From NCBI GenBank assembly GCA_964535015.1, contig CAZHRU010000072.1, forward strand, positions 1-14,493: DNA of 14,493 nucleotides, in the 5' to 3' direction. The notes beneath the pieces were generated by a model. That model made no database searches and was not told the origin of the DNA. It saw only the letters and a list, made by a program, of their open reading frames with translations. The first letter of the stretch is position 1, and each line of letters starts with the position of its first letter. Below are positions 14,292 to 14,493 of this stretch, piece after piece. A program made the translations under genes and the position numbers. This stretch comes from CAZDUS01 sp964535015 (lineage in GTDB: Bacteria; Verrucomicrobiota; Kiritimatiellia; CAIKKV01; CAITUY01).

Positions 14292-14312
14292 GTGATTTGT
14301 GAATCGTGAAGC
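14292..14312 (+). repeat. three GTGA heptads overlapping the start of tilS
   Basis: Units gtgattt (14292-14298), gtgaatc (14299-14305) and gtgaagc (14306-14312) repeat GTGA every 7 nt, like the array at 5052-5093. The third unit contains the probable GTG start codon of tilS. Confidence 0.5.
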
Positions 14313-14493
14313 GTTTGGAAAAGCGGTTTGATCTTGCCCATCTGCCAGTGGGCGCCCGTATTCTGGTGGCGGTCTCCGGCGGCGCCGATTCGATGGCGTT
14401 GCTGCATGTGTTGAAGTCATTGGCGCCGCGACGTCGCTGGCGGTTGACGGTGGCGCATCTCCATCATGGCATTCGCGGCCGGGCGGCCGGGCG
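14306..14493 (+). CDS. tilS: tRNA(Ile)-lysidine synthase, 5' part only
   Basis: TilS converts C34 of the CAU-anticodon tRNA-Ile to lysidine using ATP and lysine, so that AUA is read as isoleucine. Only the first 62 codons are present; the gene runs off the window end. The PP-loop ATPase motif is VAVSGGADSMALLH, followed by the family signature LTVAHLHHGIRG. An in-frame stop at 14300-14302 limits the start to GTG 14306 or TTG 14315; GTG fits the expected short N-terminal extension. The Shine-Dalgarno is poor, since the ggggaaag at 14285 is too far upstream, so translation may depend on coupling with serS. Confidence 0.88.
   Translation, partial: MKRLEKRFDLAHLPVGARILVAVSGGADSMALLHVLKSLAPRRRWRLTVAHLHHGIRGRAAG

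Overview
The window reads as a GC-rich Gram-negative bacterial chromosome segment. The evidence for Gram-negative is an outer-membrane efflux protein followed by a complete tripartite RND pump. Gene order and protein style suggest the PVC group (Verrucomicrobiota, Kiritimatiellota or Lentisphaerota), but this is a low-confidence impression because there is no rRNA or other phylogenetic marker. All confident protein genes lie on the + strand. I found no tRNA, rRNA, CRISPR array, phage gene or insertion sequence.

Layout. (1) 169-2889: a large soluble GAF/PAS sensor histidine kinase of the HisKA_3 class, with no response regulator in view. (2) 2890-3363: a gap that carries a candidate small-RNA gene on the minus strand. 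It has a near-consensus sigma-70 promoter (3194-3222), a structured body of about 160 nt and a T7 intrinsic terminator (3026-3073). This is the least explained element in the window. (3) 3364-5399: an ECF sigma factor, its terminator, a pair of inverted REP-like palindromes around a 30-bp tandem repeat, a small membrane anti-sigma candidate, a Cys-rich CnrX-like periplasmic metal sensor and a small YHS-domain protein. (4) 5502-11280: a CusCBA-type copper/silver efflux pump (outer-membrane factor, metal-binding adaptor, HME-RND transporter), each gene overlapping the next by 4 nt. (5) 11312-14493: housekeeping genes thiL, tsaE, serS and the 5' part of tilS.

How it may work. The sigma factor, anti-sigma and periplasmic sensor resemble the CnrYXH logic known from Cupriavidus: periplasmic metal is sensed by the CnrX-like protein, the anti-sigma releases the sigma factor, and efflux genes are switched on. 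Here the pump is of the Cus Cu(I)/Ag(I) type, because the three transport-site methionines and the proton-relay residues of CusA can be matched. An intrinsic terminator between the YHS gene and the pump may separate or attenuate the sensor and pump modules. No terminator is visible between the pump and thiL-tsaE, so these housekeeping genes may share pump transcripts.

DNA-level curiosities are the REP pair with GTAG/CTAC flanks, GTGAATN heptad repeats at two places (5052-5093 and 14292-14312), and a base-composition difference between the C-rich kinase gene and the very G-rich coding strand from about 3350 onward.
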